From NCBI RefSeq assembly GCF_013778325.1, contig NZ_JACEIB010000003.1, positions 588,778 to 652,777 of the forward strand: 64,000 nucleotides of DNA, given 5' to 3'. Numbering within the stretch: the stretch's first letter is position 1; each line of letters opens with the position of its first letter. Both the position numbers and the translations under genes were made by a program. Under the pieces are notes generated by a model, which was not told the origin of the DNA, ran no database searches, and was given only the letters and a program-made list of their open reading frames with translations. Origin of the DNA: Sphingomonas chungangi (lineage in GTDB: Bacteria > Pseudomonadota > Alphaproteobacteria > Sphingomonadales > Sphingomonadaceae). Shown piece by piece: positions 50,127 through 58,219 of this stretch.

Positions 50127-51047
50127 TCACTCCTTGGTTGTGATGGATGCGGCCAGCGCGCGCAGGCGCGGTTCGCCGATTTCGGACAGCATGTCGGTAT
50201 GGCGGGGCACCCATCCGAGCGCGGCGCGGGTGGCGGCATCGCGGATCCGACTGGACACGCTCATGATCAGCGCGCCGAACTCACCCCAGATCTCGGCAGC
50301 CTTCTCCATAGAGACCGACCGGGTCGGCACGCCGAGATCGCGCGCCACGGCCTCCGCAATCCAGCGGTTCGGCAGTTCGCCGGCTACCCCGTGATAGAGC
50401 GTGCCCGGCTTGCCCGCCTCGATCGCGCGCAGGAACAAGGCGGCGACATCATCGACATGGACGTGGCCATAACCCGCGAGGCCATTACCGACGTAACAGG
50501 CGCTGCCGGTCGCCGAGACCGATCTGTAGACCATAGGCACATGGCCGTGGTCGCCTGGCCCCCAGATCAGTGGCGGCCGTACCACCATCGTCCTCAACCC
50601 GTTTGACGACGCCGCGCGGACGAGCCGCTCGGCTTCGACACGCGGTTCGGCCAGCGGTTCCGGCAGGAAGGCGTCGTCCTCCGCGAAACTGTCGGCGCTC
50701 CAAGCGCCCGCCGTCCGCTGACACAGAACGCCCGATCCCGAGAGGAGCACAAACGTCCTGCCACTGCCCGTCAGGCCCGAGATCAAGCCGGAGACCGCCA
50801 CCAGCTCCACGGGCGGCGCGATCTGGGCGGCATAGATGACGACGTCGTGCTCCCGCGACGCAGTCACCACGGCATCCAGGTCGAACTCCACATCGCCCGC
50901 GACGGCATCAATGCCGGATTTTTCGAGCTGCGCGATCGCGCTCGCCGATCGGGCCAGCCCGCTGACGGCCCAGCCGTGTTCGGCGAGGTGGTGCGCGATC
51001 CGCCCACCCACAAATCCAGTGGCGCCAATGACGAGTGCGTTCGGCAT
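50127..51047 (-). CDS. Atypical NAD(P)-dependent epimerase/dehydratase-like protein
   Basis: A 306-residue extended-SDR-fold protein. The Rossmann glycine motif ALVIGATGFVGGRIAHHLAE is intact and MVVRPPLIWGPGDHG is the usual extended-SDR strand. Where YxxxK is expected, the sequence reads PLAEPRVEAERLVRAA, with no Tyr/Lys pair, so catalysis must differ or the protein acts as a reductase or binder of the NmrA/atypical kind. GAAGGAG overlaps a GACATGC/GCATGTC hairpin (51048-51073) just before the ATG, which could hide the ribosome site. First in the operon with the next SDR. Confidence 0.87.
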   Translation of the reverse strand: MPNALVIGATGFVGGRIAHHLAEHGWAVSGLARSASAIAQLEKSGIDAVAGDVEFDLDAVVTASREHDVVIYAAQIAPPVELVAVSGLISGLTGSGRTFVLLSGSGVLCQRTAGAWSADSFAEDDAFLPEPLAEPRVEAERLVRAASSNGLRTMVVRPPLIWGPGDHGHVPMVYRSVSATGSACYVGNGLAGYGHVHVDDVAALFLRAIEAGKPGTLYHGVAGELPNRWIAEAVARDLGVPTRSVSMEKAAEIWGEFGALIMSVSSRIRDAATRAALGWVPRHTDMLSEIGEPRLRALAASITTKE

Positions 51048-51108
51048 GACATGCTCCTTCGAGAGGGCATGTCGGTTGCGACCACATCTCGCAGTAGCCT
51101 ATATATTC

Positions 51109-51119
51109 AGATAATATCT
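51109..51119. promoter_or_regulatory. Palindrome in the LysR/epimerase divergent promoter
   Basis: AGATA-A-TATCT is a perfect 11-bp dyad, 18 bp before the LysR ATG, in an AT-rich stretch (CTATATATTCAG). It may be the LysR autoregulatory site or part of the promoter. Confidence 0.4.
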
Positions 51120-51136
51120 ATCTACAGAACCGATGG

Positions 51137-52024
51137 ATGCTAGATGGCTTATCGCTCGATCAACTGAGGACATTCGTCGCCGCGGCCGACAGCGGCAGCT
51201 TCTCCGCAGCCGGGCGGATGCTGGGGCGCGCGCAGTCGGTCGTCAGCCGGACGATCGCCAATCTCGAGGGCCAGTTCGGCGTGCGCTTGTTCGAACGTGT
51301 CGGTCGCTACCCGGTGCTGACGGCCCAGGGGACGAGCCTTCTCGCCGATGCGCGTCGCATCGTCACCGATGCGGATCAGATGCGGGCGCGTGCCAGGAGC
51401 CTTGCCGACGGGCTGGAGGCCGAACTCGCGATCGTCGTCGATGTGATGTTTCCCCAGCCGCGCCTGACCGCCGGCGTTACCGATTTCAAACGGTCCTTTC
51501 CGAGCACGCCACTGCAGCTCCATGTGGAAGCGCTCGGCGCCGTCGCGCAGTTGGTGCTGGACGGCATCTGTAGCGTCGGGATCACCGGCACACTGCCGTT
51601 CCCGCCGCCAAGCCTGTCGGCAGAGCCGTTGATGAGCGAGGAGCTTCTGACTGTCTTGGCTCCGGATTCGCCTCTGGCGATGGTGGACGGCGTCGTGCCG
51701 CTGCGCATGCTGCTCGACGAGACCCAGCTCGTGTTGACCGACCGCTCCCGACTGACCGACGGGACCGACTATGGGGTGCAGGGAAAGAATATCTGGCGGT
51801 TGTCCGACCTCGGCGCCAAGCTGGCGTTCCTGCGGGCGGGGCTTGGGTGGGGGCACATGCCGCGCTGGCTCGTCGAGGACGATATCGCCGCTGGTCGCCT
51901 CGTTCCAATTGTCATTGAGGGGCCGGCGGCTGGCATCATGCCCTTCCAGGCAGTCTACTTGTCGAACGCGCTGCCCGGACCGGCGGGGCGCTGGTTTTTG
52001 CAGCGCCTTTCGCAGACCTGCTGA
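51137..52024 (+). CDS. LysR-family transcriptional regulator
   Basis: A 295-residue regulator. MLDGLSLDQLRTFVAAADSG then SFSAAGRMLGRAQSVVSRTI and ANLEGQFGVRLFERVGRYPV form the winged helix-turn-helix. The effector domain follows (LAIVVDVMFPQPRLTAGVTD; LSDLGAKLAFLRAGLGWGHM). The ATG was chosen as the start giving the normal family N-terminus. It is divergent from the epimerase/SDR pair and probably regulates it. Confidence 0.92.
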   Translation: MLDGLSLDQLRTFVAAADSGSFSAAGRMLGRAQSVVSRTIANLEGQFGVRLFERVGRYPVLTAQGTSLLADARRIVTDADQMRARARSLADGLEAELAIVVDVMFPQPRLTAGVTDFKRSFPSTPLQLHVEALGAVAQLVLDGICSVGITGTLPFPPPSLSAEPLMSEELLTVLAPDSPLAMVDGVVPLRMLLDETQLVLTDRSRLTDGTDYGVQGKNIWRLSDLGAKLAFLRAGLGWGHMPRWLVEDDIAAGRLVPIVIEGPAAGIMPFQAVYLSNALPGPAGRWFLQRLSQTC

Positions 52025-52109
52025 CGTCTCCATCCGACCAGTGACCGCTGTCTACGCAGCCCTCTCGACCCTCCGGAAAGCGGCCACTCCAAGGCAGTGG
52101 TGACCGAAG

Positions 52110-52682
52110 TTAGCACCGAATGGCATTCCGCTGCGCAACCTCAGCAACACGCGTGCCATAGTGGCGCGCCGTCTCCAGGTCGCCCTGTGACATTTCTTCG
52201 GGCGTGGAATCGGCGTCAGATTGCGCCATTGGCGCGATATAGGAGCCCATCCGATTGATATCGTCGCGGACAGAGGCCTTCACGTTGGCCGGCTTGAGGC
52301 CCAGCGACACCCACAGCCCGCCATGCTGCCCGGCAAGCAGCACGAAATAGTTCAGCGTGTTGAGCTTGTCGCCGTTCAGGCTGGCGCTGTTGGTGAAGCC
52401 GCCGAAGACTTTGTCCTGCCACTTTGCCTCGAACCATGCGCGGGAGGAGGCATCGGCGAATTTCTTGAACTGCCAGCTCGGCCCGCCCATGTACGTTGGT
52501 GACCCGAAGATGATCGCATCGGCGGTGTTCAGCACCTCCCATTGCTCGTCGGAAAGATTGTCTTCGGCATCGATCGGCAGCAGCTCGGCGCCCGCCCCCT
52601 GAGCGACCGCTTCAGCCATGCGGAGCGTATGGCCGTACCCGGAGTGGTAGACGACGGCGGTCTTGATAGCGGTTTCGGTCAT
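52110..52682 (-). CDS. Flavodoxin-fold NAD(P)H:quinone oxidoreductase-like protein (WrbA type)
   Basis: A 190-residue flavodoxin-like protein. The FMN phosphate loop is VVYHSGYGHTLRMAEAVAQG. The isoalloxazine loops are FGSPTYMGGPSWQFKKFADA and TNSASLNGDKLNTLNYFVLL, both typical of WrbA/NQO-like FMN reductases. It would reduce quinones or other electrophiles by two electrons. Its gene starts 33 bp after the DoxX-like gene. Both are divergent from a TetR regulator whose operators lie between them, which fits an inducible quinone or electrophile stress module. Confidence 0.9.
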   Translation of the reverse strand: MTETAIKTAVVYHSGYGHTLRMAEAVAQGAGAELLPIDAEDNLSDEQWEVLNTADAIIFGSPTYMGGPSWQFKKFADASSRAWFEAKWQDKVFGGFTNSASLNGDKLNTLNYFVLLAGQHGGLWVSLGLKPANVKASVRDDINRMGSYIAPMAQSDADSTPEEMSQGDLETARHYGTRVAEVAQRNAIRC

Positions 52683-52715
52683 AGCGGTTTTCCTTGGTTG
52701 AGTGGTCGGGAACGT

Positions 52716-53069
52716 TCAGGCGGCGTGGCCGAGACCGGCCAATGCCAAGAGAAACAGGAATAGAACTGGCGGCGGCAGATGGCGGTAAAGCCGGCGTGCG
52801 ACGATCGCGGCGATTGCGGCAGCCATGATGCAGCTTCCCAGAGCGATGCCGATAAGCCGGCCGGCCGGCGGGAGCAGCAGCCCCGCAGTGACTAATTCGA
52901 GCACGGCCGTGACCCAGCACCACCAGCCGGGAAAGCCGAGGTTGGTGAAGCTAGCGCGAATTTTAGGATGGCCGGTGGCGTTGGCGATGCCGCCAGCAGC
53001 AAAGGCCGCTGCCGCTAGCCAAACTGCGATAGGCTCAATGGGTGGCGAAGTGATCGGATTGCACATCAA
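52716..53069 (-). CDS. DoxX-family membrane protein
   Basis: A 117-residue protein with four hydrophobic helices (IAVWLAAAAFAAGGIA; WWCWVTAVLELVTAGLLL; LIGIALGSCIMAAAIAAIVA; PPPVLFLFLLALAGLGHAA). The length, the HPKIRASFTNLGFPGWWCW loop and the pattern match DoxX/DoxX-like membrane proteins, often found with thiol or quinone redox enzymes. Two adjacent ATGs are possible. It is co-transcribed with the flavodoxin-type reductase. Confidence 0.85.
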   Translation of the reverse strand: MMCNPITSPPIEPIAVWLAAAAFAAGGIANATGHPKIRASFTNLGFPGWWCWVTAVLELVTAGLLLPPAGRLIGIALGSCIMAAAIAAIVARRLYRHLPPPVLFLFLLALAGLGHAA

Positions 53070-53126
53070 CTATCCCCGTGCGGTGAAGCACGGAGCCTTC
53101 CGCTGAACCTATGATCGCAAGATATC

Positions 53127-53181
53127 CTAGCGATGCTAGATCTTCAATATCTTATGGAGAGTTTTTCTAGCGTGGCTAGAA
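53127..53181. promoter_or_regulatory. Two perfect TetR-type operators
   Basis: CTAGC-GAT-GCTAG (53127-53139) and TTCTAGC-GTG-GCTAGAA (53165-53181) are perfect inverted repeats sharing the CTAGC arms. Their centres are 40 bp apart in the 139-bp region between the DoxX operon and the TetR gene, the textbook layout for control of both directions by one repressor. Confidence 0.7.
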
Positions 53182-53208
53182 TGTACCGTAATCAGCAGGT
53201 CTAGGGCT

Positions 53209-53793
53209 TTGGGCATCAGCGAACGCAAAATCCGCGAGAAATCGGAGCGTGAAGGCCGAATTATCGCTACGGCGCGCAGAATCGCCGAGGAGGAAGGCTG
53301 GGAGGCGGTTACCATCCGGCGCCTCGCGCAAGACATCGAATACAGTCAGCCGGTGGTCTACTCGCACTTTGCAAGTCGGGACGCGATCGTCGGCGCCGTT
53401 GCGCTCGAAGGCTTCGGGGACATGGCGGACGCATTGCGCGCCGCCGCTCCCGAATCCCTTAGCCCGCGCGAGGCGCTGGAGGCGGTTGTCACCGCCTTCC
53501 TCGATTTCGCTTTCGGCCGGCCTGCGATCTATGAGGCGATGTTCGTATTGCCTAGCGGCCTGCGCTTCGCCCGATCGGACACGCCACCGCAATTGCGCAA
53601 CACGTTCGGCGCTCTGATGGCGGCGATCGCTCCCTTCTGCCGGGATGCGGAACTTGCCACGGAAACCTTCTGGGCCGCCCTGCATGGCCTAGTGGAGCTT
53701 GAACGTCATGGCCGAATTAGGCCAGCCTTCCGTGCCTCGCGCCTCTCCCTCGTCGTGGAGGCGATCTGTCATACGCCAGACGGTGGCACATAG
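53209..53793 (+). CDS. TetR/AcrR-family transcriptional regulator
   Basis: A 194-residue regulator with a TTG start at 53209, used because no ATG precedes the conserved N-terminus MGISERKIREKSEREGRIIA. The helix-turn-helix is EEEGWEAVTIRRLAQDIEYS followed by QPVVYSHFASRDAIV. The C-terminal domain looks like TetR_C_33/WHG type (LAVTAFLDFAFGRPAIYEAM-like; FWAALHGLVELERHGR). It faces the DoxX/flavodoxin operon with two perfect operators in between, so autorepression and control of that operon are likely. Confidence 0.9.
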   Translation: MGISERKIREKSEREGRIIATARRIAEEEGWEAVTIRRLAQDIEYSQPVVYSHFASRDAIVGAVALEGFGDMADALRAAAPESLSPREALEAVVTAFLDFAFGRPAIYEAMFVLPSGLRFARSDTPPQLRNTFGALMAAIAPFCRDAELATETFWAALHGLVELERHGRIRPAFRASRLSLVVEAICHTPDGGT

Positions 53794-54356
53794 GCCTTTA
53801 TGGGTTAGCCAATCTTCATTACCGAGCGGCAGCTACCTGCATTCGTCGCCCGCGACCCAACGTTCGGCTAAGTCCCATGGCCGGTCGACCGCCTTCGGCA
53901 GCAGTCGACCCAAATCTCGCCATCGAGCGGCAGGCACTTAAACGTCTTGCTACGATGAGACCCGACTGTGAAATGTCGCCGAGCATCTGGTCACAGGAGC
54001 CGACACATTGGCCCTTCGCCACGTCGAAGGCGGCGGCACTTTCGTCAAATCAATCCTTGCCGATCCCAACTTTGCCGAAGTCGCTTGAGGCAATCTGTTT
54101 TGGGGCGGGCGTGGGCAACGAAAATAGATCTACGAAGCGGCGCGCCAGTGTTCCGTCTCCACTGATCCGCAATGATCCTGCCGCTTCGGCGTCCGCGAGG
54201 GGAAGATAGGCGTACACGACAGCCGCCAAAGCGTCGGGCGAGCCGGCGAACAGCGTATCCTCGTCAGGATGTTCACCTGCGGCGCATACAATCGCGCCAT
54301 TCGATAGCAGGCATTGAGCATGCTCCTGACGCCGCCGTCGATGTAGCAGCTGTCTT
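53794..54356. other. 563-bp region with no supported gene
   Basis: Short open frames exist on both strands but none has a start, ribosome site or family-like composition. One stretch (53972-54087) reads like real protein (VAEHLVTGADTLALRHVEGG) but is bounded by stops, so it may be the remnant of a decayed gene. Confidence 0.4.
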
Positions 54357-55265
54357 TCACCGTGGCTTGAACATTCCCTGCTCGTTCAGTTCGGTTGCTC
54401 GCTTGGCGATGTGTTGGATCGCCGGCGTCAGTCGTTCCGCATGCCAGATCATCGCAATGTCGGACCTGTGCGTCGATTTCCGTAATGGCCGATACTCGAC
54501 ATCGCGCAACTGCAGACGGTGGATCGATTCCGGCACCAATGCCACGCCCCGGCCAGAGGCTACGAGGCTGACAATCGAGGCGAACTGATGCGATCTCGAG
54601 ATGATCCTCGGCTCGAACCCGGCCACCCGGCACGTTTGCAACTGCGTATCGAAAAAGCCCCATCCTTCGCGGAGGTGCGTGGCGACAAAATCCTCTTGTG
54701 CAAGATCGTGCACTGCGATGCTGTCGTCCAGCAACGGGTGGCCGCTTGGCAGGCAGGCCATGACGGCCTCTCTCTGGAGCGTCTCGATCACGAGACTTCT
54801 GGGCGGCGTTCCGATCGGCAGGCGGAGCAGGGCGATATCGATCGCCCCATCCAGCAACATCTGGATCTGAGGTTCGGCATCGGCCTCGGTTACGCCGATC
54901 GTCAGATCGGGAGCGGACTGGGCGACCGTGCGCAGCAGCCGCGAAAGGATGCCGGAAAAGGCGATCGAGCTCGCATGGGATAATTCGACGTGTCCGACCT
55001 CGCCGCGTTGCGCGCGCATCGCCACGAGCCGGGCGCGCTCCGCCTGCTGAACGGCCGCGCGCGCCTCCCGCAGAAACTCTGTGCCTACGCTGGTAAGCCG
55101 CACTGAACGGGTACCTCGTTCGAATAGCCGCACCCCGAGTTCGGCTTCCAGTTTCTGAATTTGCTGCGTCACTGCGGGCTGGACGAGATGCAGTCGCTCG
55201 GCCGCCCGGCTGAAATGCAGGGTTTCCGCCACAGCAACGAAGGATCGCAGGTGCCGCAAATCCAT
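54357..55265 (-). CDS. LysR-family regulator of the muconate operon
   Basis: A 302-residue regulator. MDLRHLRSFVAVAETLHFSR then AAERLHLVQPAVTQQIQKLE and AELGVRLFERGTRSVRLTSV form the winged helix-turn-helix close in style to CatR/BenM/CbnR. The effector domain has VTEADAEPQIQMLLDGAIDI and a terminal helical segment. The ATG at 55265 gives the family N-terminus; a 22-residue upstream extension is hydrophobic and unlikely. It is divergent from the importer/catB operon, as CatR is from catBC, so muconate or its analogue is the expected effector. T-N11-A-like AT-rich sequence (TAATGATTATTA, 55295-55306) lies between. Confidence 0.9.
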   Translation of the reverse strand: MDLRHLRSFVAVAETLHFSRAAERLHLVQPAVTQQIQKLEAELGVRLFERGTRSVRLTSVGTEFLREARAAVQQAERARLVAMRAQRGEVGHVELSHASSIAFSGILSRLLRTVAQSAPDLTIGVTEADAEPQIQMLLDGAIDIALLRLPIGTPPRSLVIETLQREAVMACLPSGHPLLDDSIAVHDLAQEDFVATHLREGWGFFDTQLQTCRVAGFEPRIISRSHQFASIVSLVASGRGVALVPESIHRLQLRDVEYRPLRKSTHRSDIAMIWHAERLTPAIQHIAKRATELNEQGMFKPR

Positions 55266-55294
55266 TTGATCACGATTTCCAAATAAAATAGCCG

Positions 55295-55306
55295 TAATGA
55301 TTATTA
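55295..55306. promoter_or_regulatory. AT-rich dyad between LysR and the muconate operon
   Basis: TAAT-GATT-ATTA, 30 bp before the lysR ATG, is a candidate LysR site or promoter element in the divergent region. Confidence 0.35.
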
Positions 55307-55418
55307 GACACGATAAGTCCCGACGATGCAATCATTCTCCCGCAAAACAGCGCGGGAGAGAGAGGTGGGCACAGGCTTGGTGCAGGATTGCGCGGCAGTC
55401 TTTGACGGGGCCGCCGCT

Positions 55419-56711
55419 ATGCACGTTCGATCCGTTATGGAAGCGGAGAAGGCTCTTTACCGCAAGATCGTCTGGCGGATCGTGCCGCTCGCGATGCTAG
55501 GTTACGTCATCGCCTACATCGATCGCATCAATGTGGGTTTCGCGAAGCTCCAGTTCGCGTCGGACCTCGGCTTCTCCGATGCGGTCTACGGCGTGGGGGC
55601 CGGGCTGTTCTTCGCCGGCTATTTCCTGCTGGAGGTGCCGAGCAACATGCTCATGCACCGGATCGGTGCGCGATCGACCTTCGTGCGGATCATGGTTCTG
55701 TGGGGCGCGCTGACGGTCGGCATGGCCTTCGTTTCCAGCCCAATGCAATTCTATGTGATGCGCTTCCTGCTGGGCGCTGCCGAGGCCGGCTTCTTCCCCG
55801 GTATCATTCTGTATTTCAGCTACTGGTTTCCCGAGGCGATCCGGGGCCGCGTGACCTCGGTCTTCGCGATGGGCGCTTCGGTTGCTGGGCTCGTCGGCAG
55901 CCCCATCTCCAGCTGGCTGATGTCGCTCGACGGACTTTATGGATTGCGAGGCTGGCAGATCCTGTTCCTCTACGAGGGGTTACCCGCAATCTTGCTCGGC
56001 TTCGTTTGCCTGTTCGCGGTCACTGACCGGCCGGAACAGGCGTCTTGGCTCGACGCGGGGGAAAAGGCGCTGCTCGCGACCAGGCTCGCGTTTGATAAGC
56101 GCGCGAAGACGGACACGGGCGGCGGCGGTCCGGCGGACGCGCTGAAGAACCCCAGGGTCTATCTTTTCGCGCTCGCCTATCTGTCGATTTTGGCAGCCAC
56201 ACAGGCGGTGGCGCTGTGGACGCCTAGCCTGCTCAAGAACCTGCACGTTAGCACCGGCACGATCGGCTGGCTCACATCGGTGCCCTTCCTGACGGCGATG
56301 ATCTGCACCTTCCTGCTGGGCCGCAGCTCCGATCGCTTCGGCGAACGCCGGTGGCATTTCGCGGCTGCGATCTCTGTGGCTGGGTCGGCGCTGATGCTGT
56401 GCGGCCAACTGCCCTCCGGCGTCGCGTCGATCCTCGTCAGCATGTCGCTGGTCGCGAGCGGAGCCTGGGCCGCGCTCGGCGTCTTCTGGACCATGCCGCC
56501 GGCACTCCTGTCGGAGAAAAGCCGGGCGGTGGGAATCGGCGTCATCAGTAGCGCCGGCGCGATCGGTGGGTTCGTCAGCCCGACCATCGTAGGCTGGTCG
56601 AGCACCTCGCTCGGCAGCCTGTTTCCAGGTTTCGCAATTATCGGCGCGATGCTGCTGCTCTCCGCAATCGTGGTGCTGCTCGCGATCAAGCCAGGCGCGA
56701 CCGCCCGCTGA
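55419..56711 (+). CDS. MFS transporter, anion:cation symporter (ACS) family
   Basis: About 430 residues, 12 helices. The N-terminal KIVWRIVPLAMLGYVIAYID with RINVGFAK is the hallmark of the ACS family, which imports organic anions such as phthalate, 4-hydroxybenzoate, tartrate and galactonate. GYFLLEVPSNMLMHRIGARS is the conserved helix 2-3 loop. The start is uncertain: ATGs at 55419 and 55437 both fit, and the frame is open to 55326. It is first in the operon ahead of muconate cycloisomerase, so import of a muconate-like or aromatic acid is likely. Confidence 0.9.
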   Translation: MHVRSVMEAEKALYRKIVWRIVPLAMLGYVIAYIDRINVGFAKLQFASDLGFSDAVYGVGAGLFFAGYFLLEVPSNMLMHRIGARSTFVRIMVLWGALTVGMAFVSSPMQFYVMRFLLGAAEAGFFPGIILYFSYWFPEAIRGRVTSVFAMGASVAGLVGSPISSWLMSLDGLYGLRGWQILFLYEGLPAILLGFVCLFAVTDRPEQASWLDAGEKALLATRLAFDKRAKTDTGGGGPADALKNPRVYLFALAYLSILAATQAVALWTPSLLKNLHVSTGTIGWLTSVPFLTAMICTFLLGRSSDRFGERRWHFAAAISVAGSALMLCGQLPSGVASILVSMSLVASGAWAALGVFWTMPPALLSEKSRAVGIGVISSAGAIGGFVSPTIVGWSSTSLGSLFPGFAIIGAMLLLSAIVVLLAIKPGATAR

Positions 56712-56746
56712 GCGCGCCGATTTCCGAAAACGCCGAGGATCCCTCC

Positions 56747-57883
56747 ATGCGTATCGCTTCCATCGAAACCGTTGTGTTCGACCTGCCGACTATCAGACCG
56801 CATAAGCTCGCTATGGCGACGATCAACCAGCAGAGCCTGGTCCTCGTGCGCGTGCGCGACGAGGAGGGTCACGAGGGGCTCGGCGAGGCGTCGGTCATCC
56901 CGCATTACGGCGCGGAGACGATCGAGGCGATCCAACTCGTCATCGACCGCTATCTGGCCCCGGCCCTGATTGGGCGCGATCCCGCCGCCTTCGAGGCGCT
57001 GGTCGCGGCGATGGACGTCACGATCAAGGACAATGGCTATGCGAAGGCGGCGATCGAGATGGCGTGCGTCGATCTCGCAGCGCGCCGCCTCGGGGTACCC
57101 GCCTCGGCGCTGTTCGGAGCTGCCGTAAGGGACACGCTGCCAATCCTGCTTGTGCTGGGCGGCGGGGAGGCGGACGCAGATTGCGCGCTCGCCGACGAGA
57201 TGCTCGACAAGCGGCTGCACAACCGCTTCCTAGTGAAGATCGGCAAGGCGGAGCCAGACAGCGATGTCGCCCGCGCGATCGCAGTGAAGGCACATGTCGG
57301 CGATCGGGCGATCGTCCATGTCGATGTCAACCAGAGCTGGGACGAGTCGACCGCGACGCGCGGGATCGCGCGACTGGAGGATGGGGGCATTGCGGTGGTG
57401 GAGCAACCGCTGCCGCGAGCGGATATCGATGGGATGCGCCGGCTGTCCGAACGCTTCGCCGTGCCGATCATGGCGGACGAAGCCATTGAGACGGTGGAGG
57501 ACGCACTCGCCTATGCGCGCGTCCGCGCCGCTGACGCCTTCTCGATCAAGCTGACTAAGCAGGGCGGGCTGTTGCGCACCCGCAAGGTCGCCAGCATTGC
57601 CGAGGCGGCGGGCCTCACCCTGTTCGGTGGCACGATGCTGGAAAGCGGCGTCGGCACGGCGGCATCCGCCCAGCTCTTCTCAACCGTGAGAGCCCTCCAC
57701 TGGGGATGCCAGCTCTTCGGCCCCCTGCTGTTCGCTGACACGATCACGGTCGAGCAGCCCGTGTATCGCGATTTCGAGCTTCAGGTGCCGGCGGGGCCCG
57801 GCTTCGGCATGAGCATCGATGAGGACAAGCTGGCCTTCTACGCCCGGGACCGTCCGCGCACTTCCATCCGCACCGCAGCCTGA
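56747..57883 (+). CDS. catB: Muconate cycloisomerase family enzyme (CatB-like)
   Basis: A 378-residue enolase-superfamily enzyme that converts cis,cis-muconate to muconolactone in the ortho-cleavage pathway. The N-terminal capping domain reads MRIASIETVVFDLPTIRPHK. Barrel residues are the catalytic lysine K164 in FLVKIGK, metal ligands D193 (VHVDVNQSW), E219 (VVEQPLPR) and D244/E245 (MADEAIE), and the opposite lysine K268 (FSIKLTKQGG). The usual KxK pair at the second barrel strand reads LVK, so the first lysine is absent; this may alter substrate choice, for instance towards substituted muconates. It is 35 bp after the importer and 14 bp before the YciI-like gene. Confidence 0.87.
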   Translation: MRIASIETVVFDLPTIRPHKLAMATINQQSLVLVRVRDEEGHEGLGEASVIPHYGAETIEAIQLVIDRYLAPALIGRDPAAFEALVAAMDVTIKDNGYAKAAIEMACVDLAARRLGVPASALFGAAVRDTLPILLVLGGGEADADCALADEMLDKRLHNRFLVKIGKAEPDSDVARAIAVKAHVGDRAIVHVDVNQSWDESTATRGIARLEDGGIAVVEQPLPRADIDGMRRLSERFAVPIMADEAIETVEDALAYARVRAADAFSIKLTKQGGLLRTRKVASIAEAAGLTLFGGTMLESGVGTAASAQLFSTVRALHWGCQLFGPLLFADTITVEQPVYRDFELQVPAGPGFGMSIDEDKLAFYARDRPRTSIRTAA

Positions 57884-57897
57884 GCCGAGGAAGCGTC

Positions 57898-58197
57898 ATG
57901 CCCTATTTTATCGAAACCTGGGACAAGCCGGACCACCAGCAGGTCCGTGCCGCCCATCGGCCCGCCCATCTGGAGTTCTTGGCGGCCCATGCCGACACGC
58001 TGCTCGCTTGCGGGGCCAAGCTGCACGACGACGGGCAGGATCGCGGTGGCGGGGTCTATATCGTCGCCATCGAGGATCGCGCGGAGGCGGAGGCTTTCAT
58101 CGCCGCTGATCCCTTCAGCACCGCTGGCCTGTTCGAGCGCGTCAGCATCATACGCTGGCGCAAGGCCTATTTCGATGGACGATCCTTTCTCGCCTAA
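57898..58197 (+). CDS. YciI-like protein in the position of muconolactone isomerase
   Basis: A 99-residue dimeric alpha/beta-barrel-type protein. It has YciI-family landmarks: R/H in RAAHRPAHLEFLAAHAD, a long GAKLHDDGQDRGGGVYIVAI strand, DPFSTAGLFERVSI with the conserved Asp, and RWRKAYF. It is not a CatC sequence. The operon order catB, this gene, pcaD is exactly catB-catC-catD, so it probably isomerises muconolactone or removes chloride from a chlorinated intermediate. TftG, a YciI-like protein, performs dehydrochlorination in 2,4,5-T degradation. The function is inferred from position and fold. Confidence 0.85.
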   Translation: MPYFIETWDKPDHQQVRAAHRPAHLEFLAAHADTLLACGAKLHDDGQDRGGGVYIVAIEDRAEAEAFIAADPFSTAGLFERVSIIRWRKAYFDGRSFLA

Positions 58198-58219
58198 TCC
58201 AACGGAAGACACCCCGGTC

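Noticed and set aside
53972-54087. Short protein-like stretch VAEHLVTGADTLALRHVEGG
   Set aside because: Bounded by stops on both sides and only 37 codons long. At most a gene remnant, not annotated as a gene.
57898-58197. Calling the YciI-like gene catC
   Set aside because: Only the operon position fits. The residues are those of the YciI family, so the name would hide the substitution.
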